DNA of 64,000 nucleotides. Origin: Clostridia bacterium. GTDB taxonomy: Bacteria > Bacillota > Clostridia > Oscillospirales > CAG-382. How positions within the stretch are numbered: the stretch's first letter is position 1; every line of letters begins with the position of its first letter. The stretch lies in NCBI GenBank assembly GCA_017447445.1, contig JAFSNK010000038.1:1-64000 (forward strand), read 5' to 3'. Below the pieces are notes generated by a model that saw nothing but the letters and a program-made list of their open reading frames with translations, made no database searches and was not told the DNA's origin. Positions 15,453-24,789 of this stretch are shown here, piece after piece. The translations under genes and the position numbers were made by a program.

Positions 15453-15481
15453 AGCATATCACTTTTGCCGCGGTTTGTCAA
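15453..15481 (-). promoter_or_regulatory. Sigma-A promoter of znuCB
   Basis: On the minus strand TTGACA (15481-15476), 17 bp, TATGCT (15458-15453), about 55 bp upstream of znuC. Confidence 0.8.
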
Positions 15482-15587
15482 CGGTTTTTTTAAAAAAACG
15501 GGACGCGAAGCGGCGAAAACGAACAAAAGGAACGCGCGGATTCGGAACGGGAAGCCGGAAAAAATCGCCGAAACGTGCAAAAAGCTA

Positions 15588-15616
15588 TTGCAAAACCGGA
15601 TATTATATGTTAAAAT
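15588..15616 (+). promoter_or_regulatory. Promoter of the giant surface protein
   Basis: TTGCAA (15588-15593) and TAAAAT (15611-15616) with a 17-bp spacer, followed by GGAGGAA before the start at 15674. Confidence 0.65.
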
Positions 15617-15673
15617 CAACAAGTATTATAATACGCCCGCGCGGATACGCGCGGCGGCAGACGGAGGAACCAT

Positions 15674-18600
15674 ATGAAAAGATTTCTTGCGTTATTCTTA
15701 TCGGCACTCATGCTGTTTTCCTGCTTCGGCGCGATGATCGCCGCGGCGGAACCGGATGAGCCCGAACCCGTCGAACCGGAGGAGTTGGATTTTAACGTCG
15801 AACTCTCGGTCGACGGTCCGTATTTCTACGGCGAACCTTTTAAGGTGCACGCCGTCGTCAAGGACATCAAGCCCGGGACGGAGCTCACCTCCGTGGAGTT
15901 TGATTTCTGTTTTGACGAAAACTATCTTTATCAGAGTAACAGTATTTACGACATCGCGGTAAAAACCCCCGGCGACTCGTGGGAGAATCTTTCCAATACG
16001 AGCTGGGGCAAAATATGCGTCAATTATATGACCGTAGACGAAACCGAAGCCGCGACGCAGGACGGCGATCTTGAATTTGAATTCGAGCTCGTTTGCTGGT
16101 CGCAATACAATTACGATCTGGACGTTTACGTCGAAGAAGTCAAGGGCACGGACGCCGATTTCAACGAGCTTTACGGCAGCGGCAACCGCGTTTCTCTGGA
16201 ACGCGGCGGCAGGATAAAAGCCGAGGATATCGAAAGCGTCGAGATAATCAGATCCGAGCTGAACGAACCGCTTTACGAAGGCGAACGCTATATTCCGGGC
16301 GCGCACTGGGGCGAAGACGAGCACGGCGTGTACGGGATTTTGTGGCACGGCGATTATTATAATTACTTCGATAACTCTATAAGAGTGATGCTTAAAGACG
16401 GAACCGAAATAACCGCAGATTATTTCGGCGGAGCTATGCACGTCGTCGCCGACGAAAACGGCACAAAATACGGTAACGATTACGAGATCCGCGGCGAGAT
16501 ATACGAGCTGAAATACACCGACGACCAGAAGAAGGACGACCCGTGGAAGGCGGGTATACATACCGTACACTGCGATTTCGAGGGCTTCGAGTTCGATTAC
16601 GACGTGGAAATACTCGAATGCCCCGTCGAATCGTTCACCGTGGAGCCGCTGGAGATAATAGAGGGAGACGGGCGGTACGACAAAAATATTTACGATTACG
16701 ATGTCGCTTCCTGGGTCAGCATAAACGCATATGATTACGAACGCTATGTTCGATGGACCGCAGTGCTCAAAGACGGCACGGTGCTGGATCAGGACAATCG
16801 TTATTATAACGGCAAGTGGTATTGGCCGCATATCACCGACGACCAGGTGAAAGCCGAATGGACCGTCGGGAACACATATACCGCAAAGGCGAACCTTATG
16901 GGCTTCACGGCCGATCTCGAGGTAACGATAATCGACACGCCTGTAGAACGGATCGAGCTCGAACCCGTTAAGATAATCGAGCACACCTGCGGTTATGAAG
17001 ACTATTATTACGTCGACGACCAAAGGATAGATTATTATTACTACAACGAATACGATCCCAAGGAAGCCGTAGTGTATTTCAAGAACGGCACTTCCGCGGT
17101 ATTCAAAGACAATTGCGTCGAATACAACGGGCGGGAATATTACGGCTACTACAAGAAGATTTCGCCGCAGGACGAAGAACATTTGTGGACTGCCGGGAAC
17201 ACCTACAAAGCGAGCGTTACGATAATCGGCTATACCGTGGAATACGACGTGGAGATAATCGAATCGCCGTTCGTCTCCGCCGAGATCGAACCGATCGTCC
17301 TTATACCCGAGGTCGAAGGATACTGGACCTCCCGGTGGGACGACGAAACCGGAAAGTCGGAACGGTACTTTAAGTACAATTTATACGATTTCAACGTTAC
17401 CGTCCATCTTAATGACGGCAGCAGCATCACCGGCGTCAACAAGGTGGAATACGGCGGGAAAACTTATTATCTGGATTATAACTTAGACCAGAACAAGAAT
17501 CCCCTTTCGGCGGGAAACACGTATAAGTACGAAGCCACGATATGCGGCCTCCCCGCGGAGATATCTGTAACCGTTGATGAATCTCCTATCGAAAGCATCG
17601 TCTTCGAAGAGTGTGCGATACCGGTCAATACAAGCGGCTATTTCACCACCGACGACGACGGCGCGGAGTATTTCCGCTATGAATACGAAGTGCCCGGATT
17701 CACCGTTTATTTCAAGGACGGCGGCAGCGTGGACGGAGACGGCAATTACTTCCGTTACGAAGGCGTCGATTACTATATTATAAAATTTGAAGACTTCCAG
17801 TACTTCACGCACTGGGAGGAGGGCTGGTCTTACGACGTCGAGATCGGCGTGGGCGGCTACCGCGGCTCGTTCAAGGTCGAGATCACCGAATTCCCGGTCG
17901 TTTCCGTAACCGCGGAGGACGTTAACCTGATCGCCTATAAAGACGGCCGCTTTGAAGCCGGATACGATGGCGAAGAATTCTTCTATTATTATTACAGTCC
18001 GGTCTTCACAGTCACCTTCAACGACGGTAACACGGTAGAGACGGACGAAAGTTGGTTCTATTACGAAGGCGTCTCATACAATTTGGAATATTACTTCGAC
18101 CAGTACACGACTCATATGGAGCCCGGCGGCACGTACGAAGTCGAAGGCAGTATCGGCGACGTTGAGTTTACTTTCAACGTTAACATAGTAAGCGCTCCGT
18201 TCAAGAGCATTTCCGTTTCCGACGTTTACGTTCTTGATAACAACACGTACGATTACTATCTTACGTTTACTCTGGAATACGAGGACGGTTCTTCGGAAGC
18301 GACCATGTGCCGCAGTTTCACCAACTACACGGGATCGAAAAAGTATCAGCGCCGTTACAGCTTCTACGCCGAAAGTCTGAACGGCAAGAGGTCCGAATAT
18401 GGTATTTTCGTCGCCGACGGGCAGACGTACGGCGGCGATCCGCTCGCCCCGGGCGATCACGTTGTGCCCGTTATGGTCGCGGGGATCGATACCTCTTTCG
18501 TAATGCACGTGGTCGAATCTCCGGTGGAAAGCATATCGGTCGACCCGATCGAGGTCTTCGAGCACGCGCGCGGCGATTGGCGCTACCGCTACGACCCGGA

Positions 18601-21600
18601 AACCGGAGAAGAAATTCCTTATTTTGAATATTATCTCAGCACGTTCGTCGTCCACGTCGTTTTCAAGGACGGCAGCAAAGAGGACGTAAAGGGGACTTAC
18701 GAATATCTCGGAAATGATTACAGCGTCTCCTACTCCTATGCTTCGCAGGATACCGAACCCTGGGTGCTCGGCGGAGCATACCCCATAGAAGTCGAGTTTA
18801 TGGGAGTTACCACCGAGACGACCGCCACGGTCGTCGGATCCCCGGTCGAAAGCATCGTTATCGATCCGATCACGCTCGTCGAGAACGGCAGCGGCTACTG
18901 GACGACGCGCTGGGACGAGGAAGCGGGCGGCGAAGTGGAGTACTTCTATTACAGCACCCCGAACGTAAAAGCGACAGTCACCTTCAATGACGGCAGGACT
19001 GCCGAAGTCGAATACAACGCTTATGAATACTCCGAAGGCGACTGGTATGATCTGAGATACGAATACCCGGATCAGAGCTGCGAACCGTGGGTGCCCGGCG
19101 GAACTTATACGGGGACCGCCGAATTCATGGGCTTCAAGACTTCGTTCACCGTTACGATCATCAAGACTCCGATCGAAAGCATCACCGCCGAAACGATCGA
19201 AATAATGGTCAACACCAACGGCCAATGGTCAGATCGCCTGGACGAAGATACCGGTGAATACGTCGCATTCTTCAGATATTACACGCCTACAATATCCGTG
19301 ACCGCCAACTTCAACGACGGCACCTCCGCCGAGATCGAAGGCGGTTATACCTACAACGGCAAAACCTACTATCTGGAATATGAGGAGCCCGATCAGTACT
19401 ACGAGCCGTGGGTGCCCGGCGGGACCTATTACATAACGGTGAAATTCATGGGCGCCGAGGGGCGCGTTCCGATCACCATCCTCGAATCCCCGGTCGAAAG
19501 CATCGTTATCGAGCCGATCTCGCTCATCGAGAACGCCATCGGCGAGAAGACATTGCGGTATGACGATAACATCCACGACTATGTACCCTTCTTCCGTTAC
19601 CACATTCCGAATAACGCCGTTAAAGCGACCGTAACGTTCAAGGACGGCACTGTCGCGGAAACCGGAAACGGCATGATAAAATACGGCGACGTATGGTATA
19701 TTATAAATTTTGATGAAGACAGACAGAACGCGGAGCCCTGGACGCTTGGCGGCAGTTACGAGATCAGCGCCATGCTGCTGGGCGCCACGACGACGTTGAC
19801 CGTAAGCATAGTTCCTTCGCCTGTCGAATGGCTCGAATGCCCCGCGATGTCGGTCGACGAAAGAGACCAACAGACTTCATGTTATTACGACGATCACGGC
19901 AACTGGTTGGAATACACCTATTTCCCCGATTGGAGCATAACCCCGCCGGTGATCTACGTAGGATTTACCGACGGCACAACACAGCAGTTCGACTTTTACG
20001 AAACGTTCACATACCTCGGAGTGTCGTATTCCCCGAACGTTTACACGGATCAGGATCCGTACAACGTCTGGGGCGTCGGCAAAACCTACGAGGCGACGCT
20101 TTCCTTCCTCGGGAAAGAGACCGCATATAAAGTTAAAGTGCTGGAAAAGCCGATATACGGCGACGCGGACGGATATACCTTTATGCGGCAGAACGGCGAG
20201 ATCACCATTACCGGCTGCGCGCTTTCCGACGAGGAACTCGTTATACCCGAAACCCTCGACGGCTATCCCGTCACCGCTGTCTCCGGGCTCGGTTTCAACA
20301 GCGCCACCAAGAAGATAATCGTTCCCGACTGCGTCGTCAGTTTTGGCAATTCGCCGTTCCTCGGCAGATACAACGTGACCGAGATAGTTATCGGCTCCGG
20401 CGCGGAGTGGCTGTTCGTCGATATGTTCGGACCGCTTCCCAAGCTGGCTACTATAACCGTTTCGAAAGACAACAAATACTACCGCGACGACAACGGCATC
20501 CTTTACAACACGGAAATGGATACTTTGATAGCGTATCCGCTCGGCAAGGGCAACGTCTATACCGTTCCGAAGAACGTAAAGAATATCGACGCGATGCGTT
20601 GTTATTACTACGAAAACGTTACCATCGTATTTGAGGACGGCAACGAAAACTTCGTTAAGCAGGACGGCGTCACCTATAACGGCGATATGACCGAGATCTT
20701 GTTCGTCGACAGCGACAAGACCGGCGAATACGTGATGCCCGACACGGTAACGAGCATAAACGGCGCGTTCCGCGAGAACACCGGCATCACCCGCATAGTC
20801 ATTTCCGAAGGCGTTACCGAGCTGGTCTATATGGAGTTTATGGGCTGCACCGCGCTCGAAAGCGTGGAGTTCCCGACTCAACTCAAGACCATAGGCGGCG
20901 GCGCGTTCTACGGCTGCACTTCGCTCAAATCGGTCAAACTGCCGTTTGTCGAAAACGTCGGCTACGGCGTGTTCTCCTACTGTACCTCCATTACGGAAGC
21001 CGAGATCGACGAAAAGTACGATTACGTCCCCGCGGGGCTGTTCGCGCACTGCACTTCGCTTGAACACTTCGAGCTTTCCGAAAATATCAGATTCATCGAT
21101 TCCGACGCGTTCAGAGGCACGAATATAAAGAGCATAACGCTTCCCGAAGGACTCGTGGGGCTCGAAGACGGCGCTTTCGCGTCGACGCCGCTCGCCTCGA
21201 TAAAGCTTCCCGAAAAGCTCGAATCCCTGGGCGGCGGCGCGTTCAGAAGCACCAAACTTACCGAACTCGTCATTCCCGATTCGGTCGAATGGGTCGGGCC
21301 TTCGGTGCTGGCGTACTGCAAGGATCTTGAATCCTGCACGTTCGGCACCGGTATCGAAACGATCCCGAACGGATTCTTCGAGGGCTCCGGGCTCGCGACC
21401 TTGACCGTACCGAAGCATATCACAAGAGTCGGCAATGAGGCGTTCGCCTATTGCAGCCGTCTTACCGAGGTAAAATTCGAAAATCCGAACACCGAGATCG
21501 GCGAAGGCGCGTTCATGTGCAGCGGTATTCCCGATATCGCTCTGCCGGAGACCGGTTTCATAGATATGTACTGCTTCGCCCAAAGCGACATTCGCTCGGT

Positions 21601-22612
21601 CCGCATCCCCGCCACCGTTACCGCGATAGCATACTCCGCGTTCAGGTGGTGCGGCGATCTCGAGGAGGTCACCATCCCCGAAAGCGTCATCGAGATAAGC
21701 GAATCGGCGTTCGCCGCTACCGGGCTCAAAACCGTCCGCTACATCGGCGACGAGGACGGCTGGAACAAAATCGAGATCGGCAGATACAACGAACCGCTTC
21801 TCAACGCGGAACGCGTTTACATCGCGCAGCTCGAATCCGAAGGCGTGCTCGGGCAGATACTCCGCTCCGAATACGGCGATGAAGTAAAGCTTGTCGTCAA
21901 CAGGATCGACAAGACCGGATATTCGGCGGAAGGCGCCGTTATAACCGACGTTTACGAAGTCTACTTCCTTAAAAACGGCGCGCGGTTCACTCCCTCCGAG
22001 GGCATGGCGGTGCTGCTGCCTATGTCCGAAGGCGTACACGCCTCCAACGCCGCGCTGTTCTCCTTCGACGGCGAAAAGAACGCGACCGAGCTCGACGCCG
22101 TCGTCAGCAGCGGTATGATCAAAGCCGAAACGACGGGCATACTCGCCGTGGGCATCCGCGATACCGTCCCGGACGACAACCGCGTGTGCAAGGTCAGGTT
22201 CGTCGATCACGACGGCACCGTGATCTCCGAAAAGGAATACGCCAAGGGCGAAAGGATAACCGTACCCGCCGATCCCGTCCGCGCGGAAGACGATAAATAC
22301 ACCTATACCTTCAAGGGATGGGATAAAGAAGTCTCCGCCACCGCGGAAGAAGACGTTACCTACACCGCCGTCTACGATTCGAAGCCCAAACAGCTTTCCT
22401 ACGTCCCCGGCGACGTGAACGGCAACGGCAAGATCGACGCGGCGGACTACGCTATGGCAAAACGCGCGTACTTAAAGACCTATACGCTTTCCGCGGAACA
22501 GTTTATGCGTCTTGATATAAACAAGAACGGCAAGATCGACGCGAGCGAATACGCGATGATCAAACGCCACTATCTCAAGACCTACGTCATCCCGGGGGCG
22601 GAAGGGAAATAA
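15674..22612 (+). CDS. Giant secreted protein: cohesin-like start, 12 repeats, BspA LRRs, dockerin
   Basis: A 2312-residue exported protein. Residues 1-25 are a signal peptide. Residues about 36-180 resemble a cohesin/carbohydrate-associated beta sandwich (TELTSVEFDFCFDENYL). From about 184 to 1491 run twelve tandem units, most 101-110 residues long, each opening with a form of SPVESIVIEPI and containing a Tyr/Asp-rich strand, a VTFKDGT strand and a closing GTYxxxVxFMG strand; they look like bacterial Ig-like domains. Residues about 1494-2050 are BspA-type leucine-rich repeats (LESVEFPTQLKTIGGGAFYG). A short beta domain (about 2173-2240) precedes a type I dockerin (about 2245-2306) with loops DVNGNGKIDAAD and DINKNGKIDASE. 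No sortase motif or membrane tail is present, so attachment would be by dockerin-cohesin binding. Adhesion or scaffold function is inferred. Confidence 0.92.
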   Translation: MKRFLALFLSALMLFSCFGAMIAAAEPDEPEPVEPEELDFNVELSVDGPYFYGEPFKVHAVVKDIKPGTELTSVEFDFCFDENYLYQSNSIYDIAVKTPGDSWENLSNTSWGKICVNYMTVDETEAATQDGDLEFEFELVCWSQYNYDLDVYVEEVKGTDADFNELYGSGNRVSLERGGRIKAEDIESVEIIRSELNEPLYEGERYIPGAHWGEDEHGVYGILWHGDYYNYFDNSIRVMLKDGTEITADYFGGAMHVVADENGTKYGNDYEIRGEIYELKYTDDQKKDDPWKAGIHTVHCDFEGFEFDYDVEILECPVESFTVEPLEIIEGDGRYDKNIYDYDVASWVSINAYDYERYVRWTAVLKDGTVLDQDNRYYNGKWYWPHITDDQVKAEWTVGNTYTAKANLMGFTADLEVTIIDTPVERIELEPVKIIEHTCGYEDYYYVDDQRIDYYYYNEYDPKEAVVYFKNGTSAVFKDNCVEYNGREYYGYYKKISPQDEEHLWTAGNTYKASVTIIGYTVEYDVEIIESPFVSAEIEPIVLIPEVEGYWTSRWDDETGKSERYFKYNLYDFNVTVHLNDGSSITGVNKVEYGGKTYYLDYNLDQNKNPLSAGNTYKYEATICGLPAEISVTVDESPIESIVFEECAIPVNTSGYFTTDDDGAEYFRYEYEVPGFTVYFKDGGSVDGDGNYFRYEGVDYYIIKFEDFQYFTHWEEGWSYDVEIGVGGYRGSFKVEITEFPVVSVTAEDVNLIAYKDGRFEAGYDGEEFFYYYYSPVFTVTFNDGNTVETDESWFYYEGVSYNLEYYFDQYTTHMEPGGTYEVEGSIGDVEFTFNVNIVSAPFKSISVSDVYVLDNNTYDYYLTFTLEYEDGSSEATMCRSFTNYTGSKKYQRRYSFYAESLNGKRSEYGIFVADGQTYGGDPLAPGDHVVPVMVAGIDTSFVMHVVESPVESISVDPIEVFEHARGDWRYRYDPETGEEIPYFEYYLSTFVVHVVFKDGSKEDVKGTYEYLGNDYSVSYSYASQDTEPWVLGGAYPIEVEFMGVTTETTATVVGSPVESIVIDPITLVENGSGYWTTRWDEEAGGEVEYFYYSTPNVKATVTFNDGRTAEVEYNAYEYSEGDWYDLRYEYPDQSCEPWVPGGTYTGTAEFMGFKTSFTVTIIKTPIESITAETIEIMVNTNGQWSDRLDEDTGEYVAFFRYYTPTISVTANFNDGTSAEIEGGYTYNGKTYYLEYEEPDQYYEPWVPGGTYYITVKFMGAEGRVPITILESPVESIVIEPISLIENAIGEKTLRYDDNIHDYVPFFRYHIPNNAVKATVTFKDGTVAETGNGMIKYGDVWYIINFDEDRQNAEPWTLGGSYEISAMLLGATTTLTVSIVPSPVEWLECPAMSVDERDQQTSCYYDDHGNWLEYTYFPDWSITPPVIYVGFTDGTTQQFDFYETFTYLGVSYSPNVYTDQDPYNVWGVGKTYEATLSFLGKETAYKVKVLEKPIYGDADGYTFMRQNGEITITGCALSDEELVIPETLDGYPVTAVSGLGFNSATKKIIVPDCVVSFGNSPFLGRYNVTEIVIGSGAEWLFVDMFGPLPKLATITVSKDNKYYRDDNGILYNTEMDTLIAYPLGKGNVYTVPKNVKNIDAMRCYYYENVTIVFEDGNENFVKQDGVTYNGDMTEILFVDSDKTGEYVMPDTVTSINGAFRENTGITRIVISEGVTELVYMEFMGCTALESVEFPTQLKTIGGGAFYGCTSLKSVKLPFVENVGYGVFSYCTSITEAEIDEKYDYVPAGLFAHCTSLEHFELSENIRFIDSDAFRGTNIKSITLPEGLVGLEDGAFASTPLASIKLPEKLESLGGGAFRSTKLTELVIPDSVEWVGPSVLAYCKDLESCTFGTGIETIPNGFFEGSGLATLTVPKHITRVGNEAFAYCSRLTEVKFENPNTEIGEGAFMCSGIPDIALPETGFIDMYCFAQSDIRSVRIPATVTAIAYSAFRWCGDLEEVTIPESVIEISESAFAATGLKTVRYIGDEDGWNKIEIGRYNEPLLNAERVYIAQLESEGVLGQILRSEYGDEVKLVVNRIDKTGYSAEGAVITDVYEVYFLKNGARFTPSEGMAVLLPMSEGVHASNAALFSFDGEKNATELDAVVSSGMIKAETTGILAVGIRDTVPDDNRVCKVRFVDHDGTVISEKEYAKGERITVPADPVRAEDDKYTYTFKGWDKEVSATAEEDVTYTAVYDSKPKQLSYVPGDVNGNGKIDAADYAMAKRAYLKTYTLSAEQFMRLDINKNGKIDASEYAMIKRHYLKTYVIPGAEGK
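16222..20146 (+). repeat. Twelve tandem Ig-like coding repeats
   Basis: Units start near protein residues 184, 316, 422, 531, 637, 740, 841, 949, 1056, 1165, 1272 and 1382. After the longer first unit the period is 101-110 residues (about 303-330 bp). Units 8, 9 and 11 are closest to each other (SPVESI-V/S-V/I-D/E-P). DNA copies have diverged, so this is an old expansion rather than a recent slippage product. Confidence 0.85.
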
Positions 22613-22667
22613 TAGCCCCGCCGAACCGTGTTCGGCGGGGACCCCCCATAGACGCTACGCGTTCGCC

Positions 22668-22697
22668 CGAAAACCGTGTATTCGGGCGGGTTTTACC
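22668..22697 (+). terminator. Probable terminator of the giant surface-protein gene
   Basis: CGCCCGAA pairs with TTCGGGCG across a nine-base loop and is followed by GGTTTT. A stronger stem without T run lies just upstream at 22616-22640. Confidence 0.5.
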
Positions 22698-22858
22698 CCA
22701 AAAGCGTAAACGCTTTCGGGGGATAGCGCGTGCTCTATCGCCGCCGGACGTTCTCACGGGGGAACGTCCGTCTCCCCTCGGCACGCGGCTCGCTTTGCTC
22801 GCAGGGCGGTGTTTTTTCCGCGGGGGACCCACGGAAAAAACGAACCGGCGCAAGCGCC

Positions 22859-22954
22859 GAATGAAAACCGCCTAACGGCAAATGAATTCCGACTTCGTCG
22901 AATGAATTCCGTCGCTTCGCGCCGAATGAATTCCGCCTGCGGCGAATGGAATGA
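22859..22954. repeat. Short interspersed palindromic units (GAATGAATTCCG type)
   Basis: AATGAATTCCG occurs exactly at 22881, 22901 and 22925, with degenerate copies near 22859 and 22944. Units repeat every 20-24 bp, and each gap holds a tiny hairpin with a TTCG-like loop (GACTTCGTC, GCCTGCGGC). Unequal period and tiny spacers rule out a CRISPR array; it resembles REP-like or intergenic palindrome clusters. Confidence 0.7.
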
Positions 22955-22956
22955 CC

Positions 22957-22999
22957 GGAAGAAAACGCCTCTCGGGGCGTTTTCTTCCTTTTGGGGAAG
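22957..22999 (+). terminator. Strong hairpin at the end of the intergenic stretch
   Basis: GAAGAAAACGCC pairs with GGCGTTTTCTTC over a short loop, followed by CTTTT. It could stop any read-through from the giant gene before the next operon's promoter. Confidence 0.6.
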
Positions 23000-23085
23000 G
23001 ATTTGGTAAAGAGTACGGCAAAGCGTTTGGAAAAGGGTGAAAAAGGAGAAAATCCGCGAAAAAAATCACAAATTTTCAAAAACAG

Positions 23086-23113
23086 TTGCTTTTAACAAAT
23101 AAATATGTATAAT
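23086..23113 (+). promoter_or_regulatory. Promoter of the envelope operon
   Basis: TTGCTT (23086-23091) and TATAAT (23108-23113) with a 16-bp spacer, in a locally AT-rich stretch 90 bp before the first start. Confidence 0.65.
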
Positions 23114-23202
23114 ATATATGTTACTGTCCCGAATTATGTCGTCGTGAGGCGAAAAAAGGGGCGCAAAAAACGGAACGTCAGCATATCCGGAGGTACTTTT
23201 TA

Positions 23203-24789
23203 ATGTCGATAAACGCAAAAGGCGGCAAAACGCGCAAAAAGCTTTCCAAGACGATGCTCGCCTATATAATTTTCACCGGCGTGATAACCCTGCTGTGCGT
23301 GGTATTTCTTATTTACTGCGCGGCGGTGGTGCGGGAATACGACCGCGAGCAGCCGGAACGCCGCGTCGAGGAGGAGATAGTAAAGCTTCAGTCCTGCATC
23401 GAGAACGGCAGGGCGGAGGATTATCTTAACATCTCCTCGGTCTACACCCCGTATTACGGCAAGAGCGAAGCGGAATACGTCCGCGAATTCAACGCTCTCG
23501 TCGCTTCCGGCGAGATCGGCTACAAGGTCGACACCGGCGCCGCCGCGGGGCTGGAGCGTATGTATTACCTCACCGTGAACGGCAAACCCTTTGCCAGGGC
23601 GCTCGTCTCCGGCAAAAACGAACGCACGAAGCTGTTCTTCTTCAGCACGGCGGATTGGGAGGTAGTCTCCGTTACTCCCATACCGCTCGGCGGCGGCAAG
23701 GAACTTTCGGTCTTTATCCCCAACGAGGTGCGCTGCACCGTCAACGGGCGCGAGGTGTTCGAAGCGCCCGAAAAAGAGGTGGACGGCGTTCCGCTTTACG
23801 TTTTGAAGAACCTGCCCGCGGAAGTGCGCATCGAATACTCCCGCGCGGACGGCACCGCGGTCGGCTATTCCACGGTCGAAGGCGTCGTCGTGCCGGATGT
23901 CTACAGCTATTCCATCACCCTGCCGGAGGATATAACCGTTAAGGTGAACGGCGAGCCGGCGGAGGGCGAAGCCGCGGAAAAGGCGTCCCGCCATTACGAA
24001 GTCAGAAGTATGACTAAACCCGACGTCAAGCTTTACGATCCGTTCGGCGCGGAATTCACGTTCGACGGCGCAACCGTTCCGGTAAAGAGCCACACTCTGG
24101 AGCTGCCGGACAATTTCGTGCTTAAAGCCGGCGAACACGTTTATTCGAAAGACCTTTATCCCCACGCGGAGCATCCGGACAACGTCGAGCTGCAGCTTTA
24201 CGATCCGGGCGTCAAGCTGCGCGATATCGTGACCTATAACGTCTCCTCTTTCGACGAAAACGATAAGACCGTCACGCTCACCAACAACCTCGGGACCGAC
24301 GAGGAGCGCACGGTAAAATACGGCTACCGCTTCAAGTTCACCGGTCAGTGCGGCGTTCCGGATATCCCGGCGGAGATTTCCGCGGAGATCGATCCGCTGA
24401 AGTTCGCCGTGGACTGGAGTCTTTATATGACCAACGACCAGACCTTCAAAGCGATCTCGCAGTATTACGTCAAGGGCTCGCGGTATTACAACAACGCGGA
24501 AGCGTGGCTGCACAGCATCGACCGCACGTTTACCAGCGACCACAACACCCCGAAGATAGTCGAAAAGCGTTTAAGCGATTTCGTCCGGTATTCCGACACC
24601 TGCTTTTCCGTGCGCGCCTACGTCGACAAAACGATGTATCTGCACAGGACCGGCGAAACGATACACGATATCACCGACCTGTTCGTATATTTCATAAAAT
24701 ACGATCCCACTCCGGATAACGGAACGGACGACGCCAAATGGATCGTCGCCGCGCAGTACGACGCGAAAGGAGTTAAGAACGAGGAATGA
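23203..24789 (+). CDS. Membrane-anchored extracellular protein of unknown function
   Basis: A 528-residue protein with a basic N-terminus, one membrane segment (about residues 19-42) and a long outside part. The region after the anchor (about 45-170) has the helix-then-sheet look of an NTF2-like/DUF4878-type domain; two or three small beta domains with repeated TVNGREVFEAP and TVKVNGEPAEG strands follow; the last 140 residues again look like an NTF2-like domain ending in DAKWIVAAQYDAKGV. I do not recognise a catalytic site. It is the first gene of the envelope operon and overlaps the phosphodiester glycosidase gene by 4 bp (ATGA), so the two are probably made together. Confidence 0.8.
   Translation: MSINAKGGKTRKKLSKTMLAYIIFTGVITLLCVVFLIYCAAVVREYDREQPERRVEEEIVKLQSCIENGRAEDYLNISSVYTPYYGKSEAEYVREFNALVASGEIGYKVDTGAAAGLERMYYLTVNGKPFARALVSGKNERTKLFFFSTADWEVVSVTPIPLGGGKELSVFIPNEVRCTVNGREVFEAPEKEVDGVPLYVLKNLPAEVRIEYSRADGTAVGYSTVEGVVVPDVYSYSITLPEDITVKVNGEPAEGEAAEKASRHYEVRSMTKPDVKLYDPFGAEFTFDGATVPVKSHTLELPDNFVLKAGEHVYSKDLYPHAEHPDNVELQLYDPGVKLRDIVTYNVSSFDENDKTVTLTNNLGTDEERTVKYGYRFKFTGQCGVPDIPAEISAEIDPLKFAVDWSLYMTNDQTFKAISQYYVKGSRYYNNAEAWLHSIDRTFTSDHNTPKIVEKRLSDFVRYSDTCFSVRAYVDKTMYLHRTGETIHDITDLFVYFIKYDPTPDNGTDDAKWIVAAQYDAKGVKNEE

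Larger units (their letters stand above)
22613..23085. other. Noncoding stretch rich in hairpins and short repeats
   Basis: No gene is visible from the end of the giant protein to the next promoter at 23086. The stretch holds a stem at 22616-22640 (CCCCGCCGAA / TTCGGCGGGG), a second near 22668-22693 (CGCCCGAA / TTCGGGCG with TTTT after it), a GGACGTTC / GAACGTCC stem near 22742-22767, a TTTTTTCCG / CGGAAAAAA stem near 22812-22840, the short-repeat cluster at 22859-22954 and a final strong hairpin at 22957-22990. Frames crossing it are short and not conserved-looking. Confidence 0.75.

Noticed and set aside
19877..22210. 777-codon open frame on the minus strand opposite the giant surface protein
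   Set aside because: Long antisense frames are expected here because GC-rich third positions and the repeated codons remove stops. It has no ribosome site, and its translation shows no fold-like pattern, while the plus strand has signal peptide, LRRs and dockerin.
22859..22954. Possible CRISPR array
   Set aside because: Units of about 11-12 bp repeat every 20-24 bp with gaps too short and themselves hairpin-forming. No cas genes are near.
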